This document shows positions 47,236 to 58,612 of a stretch of DNA of 64,000 nt, in pieces. Position 1 is the stretch's first letter, and each line of letters starts with the position of its first letter. The DNA lies in the NCBI GenBank assembly GCA_005784505.1, contig VCAZ01000117.1, forward strand, positions 954,501 to 1,018,500, given 5' to 3'. Position numbers and translations under genes: made by a program. Under the pieces are notes generated by a model. It was not told the origin of the DNA. It saw nothing but the letters and a program-made list of their open reading frames with translations, and searched no databases. The stretch is from Bagarius yarrelli (lineage: Eukaryota > Chordata > Actinopteri > Siluriformes > Sisoridae).

Positions 47236-47830
47236 TGTTTCTAAGTTTATATTTAGCGGTATGGCAACCCTCTTGTATTTCTAAACTAGACTACCTCAAC
47301 TCACTCCTGGCAGGCCTACCTCTGAGTGCAATTCATCCCCTGCAGATGATTCAGAATGCAGCTGCGCGTGTTGTTTTCAACCTATCAAAATTTTCACACA
47401 CCACCTCACTGTTGCGCTCCTTCCACTGGATCCCAGTAGCTGAACGCATCTGATTCAAAACACTGATGCTTATCAAAAACAGAGCAGTAACCTCCTACCT
47501 CCAAGCATTTATCCTCCTTCGCATAGCATCCCTAAGATCCACAAGCACTGCTCGACTTGTTCTACCATCCCACAAGGTAGGTCTGCCTTAAGACTTTTCT
47601 CTGTTCTTGCACCAAGATGGTGGAATAAACTTCCCATTATTGTCAGAACAGCAGAGTCACTGACTCGGTATCCATCAAAATAATCCATGCTGCTCTTTCA
47701 ACAGCTTTTGTGGGTCTAATTTGTGATCTAGTGTACCAGTATTAAGCTGTTCAAAGATGTGGCTTAAAGCACTTTTATGCATTGCTCTGGACAAGAATGT
47801 CTGCTTAATAATGTAAATGTAAATGTAAGA
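47236..47830 (+). pseudogene. LINE-2-like retrotransposon 3' end (reverse transcriptase relic)
   Basis: Reads SKLDYLNSLLAGLPLSAIHP, then MIQNAAARVVFN, then LLRSFHWIPVAERI, the C-terminal end of L2/CR1-clade reverse transcriptases. Further on, PRWWNKLP-like codons follow a shift. The 3' end has TGCTCTGGACAAGAATGTCTG then repeated TGTAAATGTAAATG, the same tail as SINE family 1. Confidence 0.85.
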
Positions 47831-49494
47831 ATAGGAGCAGAACAAATCCCCCCAGAACAGATCATGCAACAGTGACAACAGAATGACATCGTTAAGGTAG
47901 CAAATTAAAAGAGGAGATGGGGAGATGGTGGGTTGTAAAGCATTGTGCTGAGGAATCAGCAGAGCGAGCAGATGAGCTGTGTTTAAGTAAGGTGACATGT
48001 TTGAGATTTGCCAATTGAGTGCTTGGGACCCGATTAGCTGTTTAGGGGTTGGGTTGCTTTTCCCCCAATCAGCTGATAGTTACTTGCCTACGAGGCCTGT
48101 CTGATGTGATGCGTTGCCTTTCATATATACCTAATATGCTAAAAAGTAGCTAAAAAGTGGGGTTTCTTTAAAAAAAGTGACAGTTTTTATCATCCTGCTT
48201 TAGTGTAGTTTCCTGTAGCTAAACCTTCTCATTGATGTGTAAAGCAACTACCTGCAGTTCATGTAAAATACAATTAGGGTGTCTTTGAGAATCTTATACA
48301 GTTTCAAGTTTTTGTTCCATATGCGACAGCCAAATGTTTATAGGTAAAGCCAGGCCTACATTGAATGATTTTGGACACATCAAATTATGAAATCCTAAAA
48401 GATTTTTTGATCGCTTGTTTGACATGTTCACCAACAGCCAGTTAAAGGCTGGTGTGATCTTTTTCTCCTTTTAAATAATTCTGGCAGTGTCAGGTGATTT
48501 TAGACACTTACCTGCAGTGTGACGTCTCCTTCAATTACAGTCAAACCAAGAACTTTAAACCCACCTTAGGAGAATGTGGAAAAGAGTCTGGTGGACAGAA
48601 CAGCAAAGTAAAGTTGTGTTTGTATGACGTCACGATGCTGCTGTTTGTTTGCTGCTAGCTATTAAGTCAGTTGGCTATTAAGGAAAATACCTTTGTGCAA
48701 ATACCAGCACACACACAAATGTGTCTTGCCACAAAGTTGGTAGAAGGGGGTTAGACTCTTGTGGATTTTCTTACCTCGTCCCTATCACTTCCACAAAAAA
48801 ATCCAATTTTATCCCAATCCCACAAAAAAATGGAGGAAAATTCCTTCCTGTTCCAATCACATAATTAATTGTGATTTTTTTTTAAATTCCAGACAAAATG
48901 TATAATTTTATTTTGATTGATTTTCATGTCTACAAGGTGCATAGGAAAGCCTTCTTCTTCTCTTATATTATTGTTGTGTTATCAGCGTTGGCACATCAAC
49001 TTGGCGCATTACCGCCACCAACTGTTACAGGCTACATCAACTGTTACGCCATTCACGTAACCAGTTACTTCAAAGCCAACAGAAGAAGAGTATAAAGAGA
49101 CAGAGCAAATAGAATTGAGTTAAAATATTAAAATATATCATTTATTTTTGATGGAAAGCATATTTGTGTATACAGTTAGGTATCATAGTGTTATTATGAT
49201 TCGGTCCCGCCCACTATCGCTGACATTTTTCCTGTCCTGTCTCATTCACCTGACTATTAGTGATTTTGTTTCCCCTCCCGTAGGATTAATAAAAAAAAAG
49301 TCAGTGCCACACTAGCCACTATATTTGGCATTATTCCTTCACTGAATCTATCTCTTCAACTCCCACCAATTTTTTTCCTTAAAAATTTAATTTTTTACTT
49401 TAACATTGCCCTTATTCACCTGGTAGGAACTGGGCCTGGACAGGACTTTTGCACAAAAGTGTCAGTGCCACTAGCCACTATATCTGGCATTACA

Positions 49495-49690
49495 TTCCTA
49501 GGACCCTGACTCTGACTTAACCCCACGGAACACTTATATGATGAAATGGAACACCGACTGCACCCCAGACCTCCTCACCTGACATAAGTGTCTGTTCTCA
49601 CTTTTCATAAAAAGACAAAATCTCTAAAAAAACATATAAATGAATGGTCAGGTGTCCCAATACTTTTTGTCATATGATTGTTTATCTACT
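49495..49690 (+). pseudogene. Tc1-like transposon fragment (3' end)
   Basis: GACTTAACCCCACGGAACAC, GGAACACCGACTGCACCCCA, GACCTCCTCACCTGACATAA and the terminal GTCAGGTGTCCCAATACTTT. Confidence 0.75.
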
Positions 49691-50524
49691 AATAAATTCT
49701 TTGATTTGGAACAGTTATGATACTTTGCCAGGTGTAAATATGAAGTTTTTAGAGTTTTTGTCTCGTTGTGAAGGTCAGAATTTGTCAACATGATAAAATA
49801 ATGTTGAATAGATGACTTAAATTATTCTGGTAATAATTATAATAATAAAAACAGTTATTTTCTCGAATCTGGATTGATCTTTGATTTAGTTCAGTGTCAT
49901 GCAATTGAAAAGGATAACAGCGGCAGAGTGTTATGCCTGAAAACCTCTTTTTAAAATTAAAAAAAATATATATATTATTCAAAGCAGTCTTTTCGAGTGT
50001 GTGGCTTTGTTTAGGAGCAACAGGACCCTCCAGGTTTTTTTTTTGCTTTGTTTGCTTTGTGTTTTAGGCTCTTCACTAGCGAGTGGTAATGTATTCGACA
50101 TTGAACTGTAACCCGTTCTCTTCAATAGAGTTTTTATGTAGCCTGTAGACGAGGGGTACTTAACTCCAATGTCCTGTCAGAAAAAAATGTACACCCATTG
50201 TTTCGCCAGTTTTAAAGGAAGACTGCATTTTTGTTCGTTCAGACTAGTGCCGCAGACCTGGGTACATCTTCACACTGGATTAAAGGGAAAGGGAAAAAAA
50301 GAAAGGGATATTTTAAAGGCTGCTGAAAGGTGCAAAAGATTCAAGGCAAATATTTCCTTTGGGTTAGACACATTGTGCCTTTTTAGTAAAGGATCGCTTA
50401 AATTGCTTGTGTTGGCTGGTTTAAAGACACCACACTGCCCTCTAGTAGTTCTTAGAAAAACATGACAGTAGATTTCCAAAAAAAGTGTTTAGAGATCAGA
50501 GATTTTATTAAATTGAAATAGTTT

Positions 50525-51150
50525 TACAAGTCTAGAATGTCTTTGTATGTTGCAGTATTACATTATTTCTTCACTGGAACTAGAAGAGACTCGATCACTG
50601 TTCCGGCATGACAATACACCTGTGCACAAAACCCCTGATCTTTATAAAGACATGCTGTGTTCTGATTGGTAGAAAAGAACTCTCATGTCCTGTACAAAAC
50701 CCTGATTCTGACTCAACCCCTTCAAACTGAACACCTTAAGGATAAACTGGAACACTGATGCACCACAGACCTCCTCACCTCAATATTAGTGTCTGATCTC
50801 ATTAGTACTATTGTAGCTGAATGAACACAAATTCCCTTCAGTCACATGACACAAACTAGTGAAAATTGGTGTGGAGGATATAATAGTCTAAACAAAATGG
50901 ATGTGATATAATGTGGGGATAGGGGTGTCTCAGTGGTCAAAGTGTTAGACTGCAAATTGGAAGACCGGGGTTTAATTCCCAACACCACCAAGCTACCACT
51001 GTGGGACCCATGAGTAAGATCCTTAACCCCAAATGGCTCAGCTGTATGAAAGAGAATGTAAGTCGCTCTGGACAAGGGCGTCTGCAAAAATGGCAGAAAT
51101 GTAAATGTGATGGTCATGTGTCCCAATACTTTTGGACATAAAGTGTACAA
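50525..51150 (+). pseudogene. Tc1-like transposon relic with nested SINE
   Basis: TAGAATGTCTTTGTATGTTG, TGTTCCGGCATGACAATACA, CAGACCTCCTCACCTCAATA; resumes after the SINE with GATGGTCATGTGTCCCAATA and TTTTGGACATAAAGTGT. No intact frame. Confidence 0.8.
50926..51110 (+). mobile_element. tRNA-derived SINE nested in Tc1 relic
   Basis: GTGTCTCAGTGGTCAAAGTG head, GGGGTTTAATTCCCAACACC B-box, tail TAAGTCGCTCTGGACAAGGG then CGTCTGC and AAATGTAAATG. Confidence 0.88.
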
Positions 51151-51994
51151 TGAAAGTCTATAAAATCAAAACACAAACTAAAAACCTATAAAATCAAAAC
51201 ACAAACTAAAAACCTTAGCTGAGAATTCTGACTCTTACACATTAAAGTTAATAGTAAAGAGACTCCATTCTTCTCCTTTTAATCCGAACAATAGTCCCAA
51301 GCATGCAGAGCTAATAAATCCTACAGAATACAAAGAATAAATGAATTAGTTTTAATGAGAATTCTAGTTGAACTTGAGTACCAAGTCTTTTCGATTTCCT
51401 CTTACATGACAAAAAACTAGCACATTAAGTTAAACATTCAAACCTGTCACATGACCTATCATCATCTCCCATGCACAAGATGAGTTTTAGCTCTTTTTGC
51501 CTAAATTTCTAGCAAAATTATTCCATTTATTTTATTAAACACACTAAAATATAAATAGCTAAACAATAGGCTCAGAGCTTTAGGGGTCAGAAATATATTT
51601 TACAGTCAAATTTTGTAAATATATATTAATTTTACTACATATAACTGAATAGACGACGTTATAATAAACAAGCAGTTTTCTGTTTAATACAACTGTTAAT
51701 TATGTTAAATAAAATATAAGCAGGTTAAAACACGCTGTAAATTAATTTCAATAAGACAATATCATTAACTAAAAGAAAATAATCGGAAATTTTTTTTAAA
51801 TAAAACTACAATATTTAGTTTCTGCCTGAACGATTCCATTACAATACACCAGGTAAACAGCAGGGGGCAGTAAACGTTACAAATAACACGCTATTAATTG
51901 AGGCAGTCATAAAACAGCCAAAGCCAAATTCGTACTGATTATAGCATGATGTCACCTATCAATCAACCTAAAGGTGTTTAGTTTAAATGGGTTA
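51150..51994. other. Intergenic stretch without gene
   Basis: AT-rich unique-looking DNA; a CTCF-like CAGCAGGGGGCAGT at 51858-51871 is the only notable site. Confidence 0.5.
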
Positions 51995-52185
51995 AGGAAG
52001 GTTCTGTACAGGACACTCAAGTTTTTCCACTCCAATCAGAACACAGCATACCTTTATGGAGATCAGGGATTTTGTGCACAGGGGTATCATCATGCTGGAA
52101 CAGGGATTAATAGTTAGCTAGTCTTTCTGAAGACCCCAACTACACAATGTTCCTAACTTTTACACAACAATACACTTAATAATCA

Positions 52186-52190
<5 letters not shown>

Positions 52191-52232
<42 letters not shown>

Positions 52233-52267
52233 CTTCCTTCTTTCTTTCTTTCTTTCTTTCTTTCTTT
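52191..52267. repeat. (CT)n then (CTTT)n microsatellite
   Basis: Compound pyrimidine repeat inside the Tc1 relic. Confidence 0.97.
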
Positions 52268-52384
52268 CGGAGGCGGGTTTATCTTGCCCTTAAGATACCA
52301 GGTTTCTGCCCTTTTCCTTAAAATCCAAGTCTACAGTTTACATTACATTTGATCACCGTTACCGTAAGCTGTAATAAACAGACA

Positions 52385-52557
52385 TTTGATTTCACACAGA
52401 TGAGGATGGGTTCCCTCTTGAGTCTGGTTCCTCTCAAGGTTTCGTCTTTATTCTATCTCAGGGAGTTTTTGCATTCTGTGTAAAGCTGCTTTAAGACAAT
52501 GTCCGTTGTTAAAAGCGTTATACAAATAAAAATTGCGTTGAATTGGATTGACATTAA
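52385..52557 (+). mobile_element. Dispersed teleost repeat ('AAAGCTGCTTTAAGACAATG' family)
   Basis: GGTTCCTCTCAAGGTTTCGT, CTCAGGGAGTTTTTGCATTC, GTAAAGCTGCTTTAAGACAA, GTTATACAAATAAAAATTGC GTTGAATTG end. Confidence 0.82.
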
Positions 52558-52690
52558 GCCTCTTATTTGCAGTGCGGTTATACTATAATGCTACAACATG
52601 CAAAGACCTACTAGGGACAACTGTGTGGGAAAGACACACTTATGTGGGGGCACAATTAAGGTGTCCACAAACTTTTGTCTAGATATTGTA

Positions 52691-54100
52691 ACACAATAGA
52701 TCACCAACTACTCGTGGAAGTAAAAGGAACTATATAATGCTTCACTGTGGTTCTTTCTGTGATGAAATGCTTTAATGTGTGCAGTAATTAGCGTCAGAGT
52801 GAAGCATTCTTGTTTAAGGCTTCAGCGAGGCGATTCAATTTACACAATCGACGCGGGCGGTTCTGTTATTTTAACTGAGGACAAAGTGAAGGAGCACTCG
52901 ACCTTCAAACAGGACAGCGCTGGCTGTGTGTGTGCGCGCGTGTGTATATGTGTGTGAGATCACCACATCAGCGAGAACTGGGCCGTGTTGCTACGCAACA
53001 ACAAGTGGCTTTGCCCACACACAACTCTGTCCACTAATAGCATCATGGCCTACCCTAGCAGGCGTTTAACACACTTACAGCTTTTTTCACTAATCCTGAA
53101 ATGATTTTGGTTTGCCTTTTTAACAGTAGTCATCAGGGCCAAACTGCTTAAAACACTCATTTAATTAAAAAATTAGTTCTCACTGATTGTACAAGATAAT
53201 TTTGGTCACTGAAACACAATTGTAGTTTTGCAATGTAGCTACAATGCTAATGTAGTTAACAGTCTCAGTCTCAATCGCCATGTTCTCGAATTCATTGTTG
53301 GAGTAAATGTTGGACAGAAATAATGAAATGCTACAACACACAAAGATTTTTACACAAAGACAACCTAAAAAAAACAAACTGTTAATAATAATAATACTAA
53401 AAATTACTGCAACTAAAATATTAAAAAAGTTAGTGTTAAAGTCAACTGTTTAAAAAATGCAATAAATATACCATGCATCTGTGAATTCAAATTCAATCTG
53501 GGTTTATTATCACTAATCAAGATAATTATTTAAACAATTCAGTCGATTTCAGCGATGAAGGCCATAATACAAAAATTGACCATTAGAGGGAGCCAAAGGG
53601 AAACAACAAAAGGCATAACTTATATCACATCCAGCTAATACTTGTTAAGAACGGTCCAATCAAGCTAGGCCAAACAATATTTTAAAAAATTTCTTTGCTA
53701 ACAAAAAAAATAGGAGGGTTTGGATCGCAGAACTTCTCTAAGACAATTGGTGAAAAATCTTTTCCGCATTCAAAGTCAGCAGCTGTCACATCCCGCGCAC
53801 GTAGTGTACTTAGCAACTTTATTGTTTTTCACTCAGTGGCTTCAAGATCTATTTAAGGTTACGGTCAACGACGGGACTTAAATAATCCAAACACGGTCAA
53901 ACATCGACAACCAAGAGGAAGAAGGGCTTTAACGCTATATGCTTCAAGCTACAACTACAATTCTGCACATCCACATGACATTTGGACTCATAGTGTCTTT
54001 ACATGTCCATTCTAGTTTACACTAGTGCAGCAGTGTAATATTGTGTGTGCTATGGCCTGTCTACTATATTATATCAATCAAATACAATTTTTCTAATGCC
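52691..54100. other. Intergenic stretch without gene
   Basis: 52775-52960 is more complex and CpG-containing; the rest is AT-rich. No exon recognised. Confidence 0.5.
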
Positions 54101-54329
54101 ATTGTCAATCTCAGTTTTAAATAAGGATTCAGCACAGGAGAGGTCACCGTTAGGGTTCGAGGGTCCAGCAGTGATGGAAACTAGTGGTCCTGGAAACTGA
54201 ACTAACGACCTTTCAATCCTTTCAAGTCGATCTTATTCCCGGTGTGTGTGTGGTTGCGTGATATGGTAGGTTGTCGCTCAGTCTACAGTGTCCCCCTTGT
54301 TCACAGAATTCCCTGGAGCCTTTTTTGAT

Positions 54330-54480
54330 AGGACAAAGAAAAAGAGTGGTGGGACCGGCAAGGACCCAAGCCTGAATTGAACCCGAGTCACCGGAGTGCA
54401 ACTGCACTCTTTGACCCACTTTAGCCCACTAACTTTAGGCTCTTTTATGGCTTGTCCGCTGAGGGCGGTGTCCCTTCTGG
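54330..54480 (-). mobile_element. Possible tRNA-derived SINE of a third family, reverse
   Basis: GAATTGAACCCGAGTCACCG is a B-box complement and AGCCCACTAACTTTAGG resembles an A-box complement about 55 bases away. Confidence 0.35.
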
Positions 54481-54869
54481 CACTGGGCTGCATTTTTTCA
54501 CTAGAAAAATGTCCTGGGGGTTGGACCAATATGCAGACTTCAAAACCAAAACCCAAAACTGACCCCATATAGGATAAATTCTACAGAATTATTCAATAAA
54601 GCAGGAGATTTTTGAGACGGATATGGAGCTGATACAGAGCTGTTGAAAGAATTTAAGTAAGAACTGAATCAGTGCTCTGTTTGTTTGGTGAAGGACAGGA
54701 AAATGTATCGCAGCGCTACACACCTCCTAACAATTAAGGAACAGTGGCTTGTTGAATGTCACTCCTTCGCGGCTGCTTTTAGCGTGTCGGCTCCATGCTG
54801 ATTTGTTTGCACTGATGTCTTTAAAAGCTTAAAGGACTTTGCAATGAGACATTGTCAACCACAAACTGA

Positions 54870-54930
54870 CCGCTTTAATTACTGAAATTAGCCAGCCATG
54901 TCATCACTGGCATTACTTTGAATGAAAGAG

Positions 54931-54972
<42 letters not shown>

Positions 54973-55460
54973 TGACTGATCCGCCTTGATGATGGCCCTC
55001 CCTTTTCGCGTGCCTGTGTTTTAACTCCGTTTTTAATGGGATAAAACACGCATAGTTTACTGCTCTGATGGATATTGGAAATGCTGATGGTCGGGATGAG
55101 CAGAAAGTCGCCGGCAGCACAAATGCACTCGCTTTAGCGTCAGTGTGCAAATGCCAGGGCGTCTTTTCAACGTCTTATTTCCGTTGCGTTGATTACAGGG
55201 TGGGTGTTGGAATAAATGAACATGAAAACAAAGAACGGGCAATCAGCACTTCATAGAGCAGGGACAGAATAATGAGAGAGCTCACACACATACGTCCTTT
55301 GAAATGACACTCATGCGCGTGACACATTAGGCAGGGCTCGTACTCCCGGGCCGAGATGTGACGCCGACTGGCATAATCTTAATATGTAAATGAGTGCGGA
55401 CTGGTGTGGAGACAAAAGCCAACACCACGCCTGTCATGCCAGCAGAAGGAAACACATCAC
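54870..55460. promoter_or_regulatory. Candidate conserved non-coding element
   Basis: About 590 bp of high-complexity, CpG-containing DNA flanking the GA run, with an octamer-like ATATGTAAATGAG at 55382-55394. No open frame with exon signals. Regulatory role is a guess from composition only. Confidence 0.25.
54936..54970. repeat. (GA)n microsatellite
   Basis: About 16 GA units. Confidence 0.97.
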
Positions 55461-55959
55461 GCTTGTACAATACCGGCTGTCAAAAGGGAAAGAAAGCAGA
55501 GGAGAGATCTGCTTTTCAACACGGACCACGCACTCCCGGTTAAAGTGCTGGATCAAAGAATTAAACTGCAGAAACAAGTTGTGATTAATATACTCAGAAT
55601 TTCTAAAAAAAAAAATAATAATAATCTGACGCTGCTATTGCAGAATTACAAAACTGTTGATTAAATGTTGGTTTAAACATTACATTAGGCCAGAAATGTA
55701 ATGAATACATTCGACCATAATAACCTATAATAACCTCCACACTACTGGATAGACTTTTCACTAGATTGTGTCATGTGACTGTGTGGATTCGTGTTCAATC
55801 GGTTACAATAGTATGAGTGAGATCAGACACTAATGTTGAGGTGAGGAAGTCTTGGATTCAGTCGGTGTTCCAGTTTATCCCTTAAAATATTCAGTTCAAA
55901 GGGGTTGAGTCAGATTCAGGACTCTGTACAGGACATGTGAGTAATACCGACACACCATA

Positions 55960-56465
55960 GGCCCTGTCCCAATATTCACACTTGCACCCTTTTGCCCCTC
56001 ATTTGCCGGTTCCCGCTGGGGGGTGCAAGTGTGTATGGTGTCCCAATTCGCTGGTGAGCTTCTCTACTTCTGTCTACTTGTGCCCTTAACGCGCACTTTC
56101 TGTAAGTGCTTGTTCAAGCTGACTTTGTTTAGGAATATTACCCAGAATACTTTTGGTGGTGAGATGTTTTAAACCAGTGAAGAAAAAAGTGGAAAAGCCA
56201 GCAGTTTTGACAGACATTTTGGAAGAGAGTAACAAAATGAACAAGTATAGGAAAGTTAAGTGTAAGTAAAAGTTTATTCGGCCATGTTCCAATAGCCCAC
56301 TCTTGCACCACCATGCCCCTCTTGTGCCCCATGCACATTCATGTTAAAGGGTTAAAGGGAGCATCTTTGTTTTCGCCTACTTCTGCCCTTAATGCACACT
56401 TTCTTTGTTTAAAGATATTCATTCTACACTTTGTGTAGGCGTAGTGTGGGTATTGGGACAGGGCC
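55960..56465. mobile_element. MITE-like element nested in Tc1 relic
   Basis: GGCCCTGTCCCAATA at 55960-55974 and its exact complement TATTGGGACAGGGCC at 56451-56465 bound about 506 bp. Inside, a TCTACTTSTGCCCTTAA-like block appears twice (near 56065 and 56375). No transposase. Superfamily unresolved; no clear target duplication. Confidence 0.8.
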
Positions 56466-56577
56466 CAGGTCTTCATATAGCTCAGGGGTTTTGTGCACTG
56501 GGATGTTGTCATACTGGAACAGTGTTTGAGTCTCTTAGTTCCAATAAAAAAATATTTTATTACAAAGACATACTAGA

Positions 56578-56777
56578 CATTTACATTAATGGCGTTTGGC
56601 AGACGTCCTTATTCAGAGCCACTTACATTTATTTCATTTATACAACTGAACAATTAGGGGTTAAGGGCCTTGCTTGAGGAGCCCAGCAGGGGCAACTTAG
56701 CAGAGCTGGAAAATAAGTCCTCTGGTTAGCGGTCAAACACCTTACCCACTGATCTACCACCTCCCTGTGTGCTTCAG
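56578..56777 (-). mobile_element. tRNA-derived SINE nested in Tc1 relic, reverse
   Basis: TGGCGTTTGGCAGACGTCC tail complement, GGGGTTAAGGGCCTTGCTTG body, CACCTTACCCACTGATCTAC head complement. Confidence 0.88.
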
Positions 56778-57059
56778 TCTTTTGTAGCAACAGTTTGTAG
56801 ACGACACAGATATGTGGGTACGCTGGTACGGTTGTCCACAAACGTTTGTCCAAATAGTGAGACAGTTTTATTATATCATTCTGGGCTGCGTGTAGAAAAA
56901 TAATCCACAGAAAGAATAATTCGACAGCAAAATAATTAATAAACTGCACATTATACTTTATATAACTCAGTTCATATTTATATTTCAGTGTTGTGGATCT
57001 GCCATGTCACTGGTCAGTCAGCTAACTAAAAAAATATCCTTGAGTTGTAATTTAAAGTA

Positions 57060-57385
57060 ATAGATTACAACTCATGGGTTCGATTCCCGGACAGGGGTCT
57101 TTCTGTGTGGAGTTTACATGTTCTCCCTGTGTTTGCGTGGGTTTACTCCGGGTTTTCCGTTTTCCTCCTACAGTCCAAATACATGTATGTTAGGCTGATT
57201 GACGATTCTAAATTGCCCATAGGAGTGAGTGTGTGTAAGTGTGTGTGGACCTGTGATGGAATGGCGACCTGTCCAGGTTGTACCCCTCCTGCCTTTTACC
57301 CTTTCAGAAAGGTGGAATAAACTCCAGCAAATCCCTGTGACCCCAAATTAGAGAATAATCGGGTATAAAAGATGAATAATATAAT
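57060..57385 (+). mobile_element. Dispersed repeat, 'TTACATGTTCTCCCTGTG' family
   Basis: GGGTTCGATTCCCGGACAGG, TTTACTCCGGGTTTTCCG, TAAATTGCCCATAGGAGTG, GCAAATCCCTGTGACCCC. Same family as 17.94 kb. Confidence 0.87.
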
Positions 57386-57529
57386 CAAAAACATCACATC
57401 ATATAACATATAAGCACAAAATTCAAGTCTGTTTTCTCTTAATTAATACTGGCATATTACGTTTAATATAAAATATAAATGCATCATTATTAATAATAAT
57501 ACTTTTTCATTTATTTTTTTAAAGAAAGA

Positions 57530-57530
<1 letters not shown>

Positions 57531-57554
<24 letters not shown>
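57531..57554. repeat. (TA)n microsatellite
   Basis: About 11 TA units. Confidence 0.95.
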
Positions 57555-57561
<7 letters not shown>

Positions 57562-58097
57562 TTTTTTTTTTTAATTGAACGAATAAAATATTGTAATCCG
57601 ACATTGAAACGTATCTAGTAATGCAGCTGGGTGCAGTATTTAACACAAAATTGTAAAATGCTTCCCTCTAGTGGTTACAAAACAGCACAACATTTTAAGA
57701 AATCAAATCTGAACATACACTAAGCCAGCAACCACAACACACTCACTACACGTGGTGTACTTGTTTATAATGTGATTTAAAAAATAATAATAAATAACAC
57801 ATACCCCAACAATATAAATACTCATAAATAATTAATTTTTTTATTTAGTATATTTGCTTATAAATAGCCCAGAAAATTTGGTGATTCTGTGAGTCGGTTT
57901 ATTGGTGCTGTTAATAACATCATTACATCATTTGTAAAACTGTGAATTTGTTGTGTTTTAAAAATTGTTGAAATTTTGTATTTTTTTATCTAGATGGGTG
58001 AATGTTGTGTACTTTTTTTTTAAATTAATGTATTACTTCTTATTCATAACGTCTTACAGTCGTATTTTTGTGTAAATTACAGAATTATGAATTTCCT

Positions 58098-58422
58098 GGG
58101 ATTTAGTGCCTGATCTCACTAATACTGTTGTGGCGAAATAAACACAAATCCCAACAGCCGCTCATCACAATCTAGTAAAAAACCTTTCCAGATGTGTGGA
58201 TGTTATCATAACAGGCAACATGGAAATAAATCTGGAATGGGATGTTTAATATCTACATTTACATGATTTAGCAGGCACCCTAATCCAGAGTAGTTTACAC
58301 TGATCTCATTTTATACAGCCTGCTCAGGGGCCCAGCAATAGCAGCTTTGTGGCCCTAAGATTTGAACTCACATCCTTAGGGTCAGTAGGTCAGGAGCGCA
58401 CAAACTTTTGGTCATATTTCCA
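58098..58422 (+). pseudogene. Tc1-like transposon 3' relic with nested SINE
   Basis: GCCTGATCTCACTAATACTG, TTGTGGCGAAATAAACACAA, AATCTGGAATGGGATGTTTA; after the SINE, CGCACAAACTTTTGGTCATA. Confidence 0.75.
58253..58402 (-). mobile_element. tRNA-derived SINE nested in Tc1 relic, reverse
   Basis: TACATTTACATGATTTAGCA tail complement, CTCAGGGGCCCAGCAATAGC body, GATTTGAACTCACATCC B-box complement. Confidence 0.82.
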
Positions 58423-58437
58423 TTTTTTTTATTTCCC

Positions 58438-58612
58438 AGGAATTGGCAGACGTCCTTATTTATAGTTTAACTAAATTGTTCCCAACAAACAGTTGATGGT
58501 TAAGGGCCTCGCATAAGGGCCCAGCAGTGGAAGCTTGGTTTTGCTGGGATTTAAACCTATGATCTTCCAATCGGCAGTTCCAACACTTTAACGTAAAATA
58601 CTACTTCTTCAT
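58438..58612 (-). mobile_element. tRNA-derived SINE, family 1, reverse
   Basis: AATTGGCAGACGTCCTTATT tail complement, GTTAAGGGCCTCGCATAAGG body, GATTTAAACCTATGATCTTC B-box complement. Confidence 0.82.

Larger units (their letters stand above)
51995..52690 (-). pseudogene. Tc1-like transposon relic, reverse, with internal insertion
   Basis: GTTCTGTACAGGACACTCAA, GGATTTTGTGCACAGGGGTA and ATCATGCTGGAACAGGGATT; resumes at 52.59 kb with ATGCAAAGACCTACTAGGGA and GTCCACAAACTTTTGTCTAG. Confidence 0.75.
55735..56865 (-). pseudogene. Tc1-like transposon relic, reverse, with two nested insertions
   Basis: GATTGTGTCATGTGACTGTG, GATCAGACACTAATGTTGAG, GAGTCAGATTCAGGACTCTG; resumes with CTCAGGGGTTTTGTGCACTG, GTTGTCATACTGGAACAGTG, and terminal GTCCACAAACGTTTGTCCAA. 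Confidence 0.8.
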
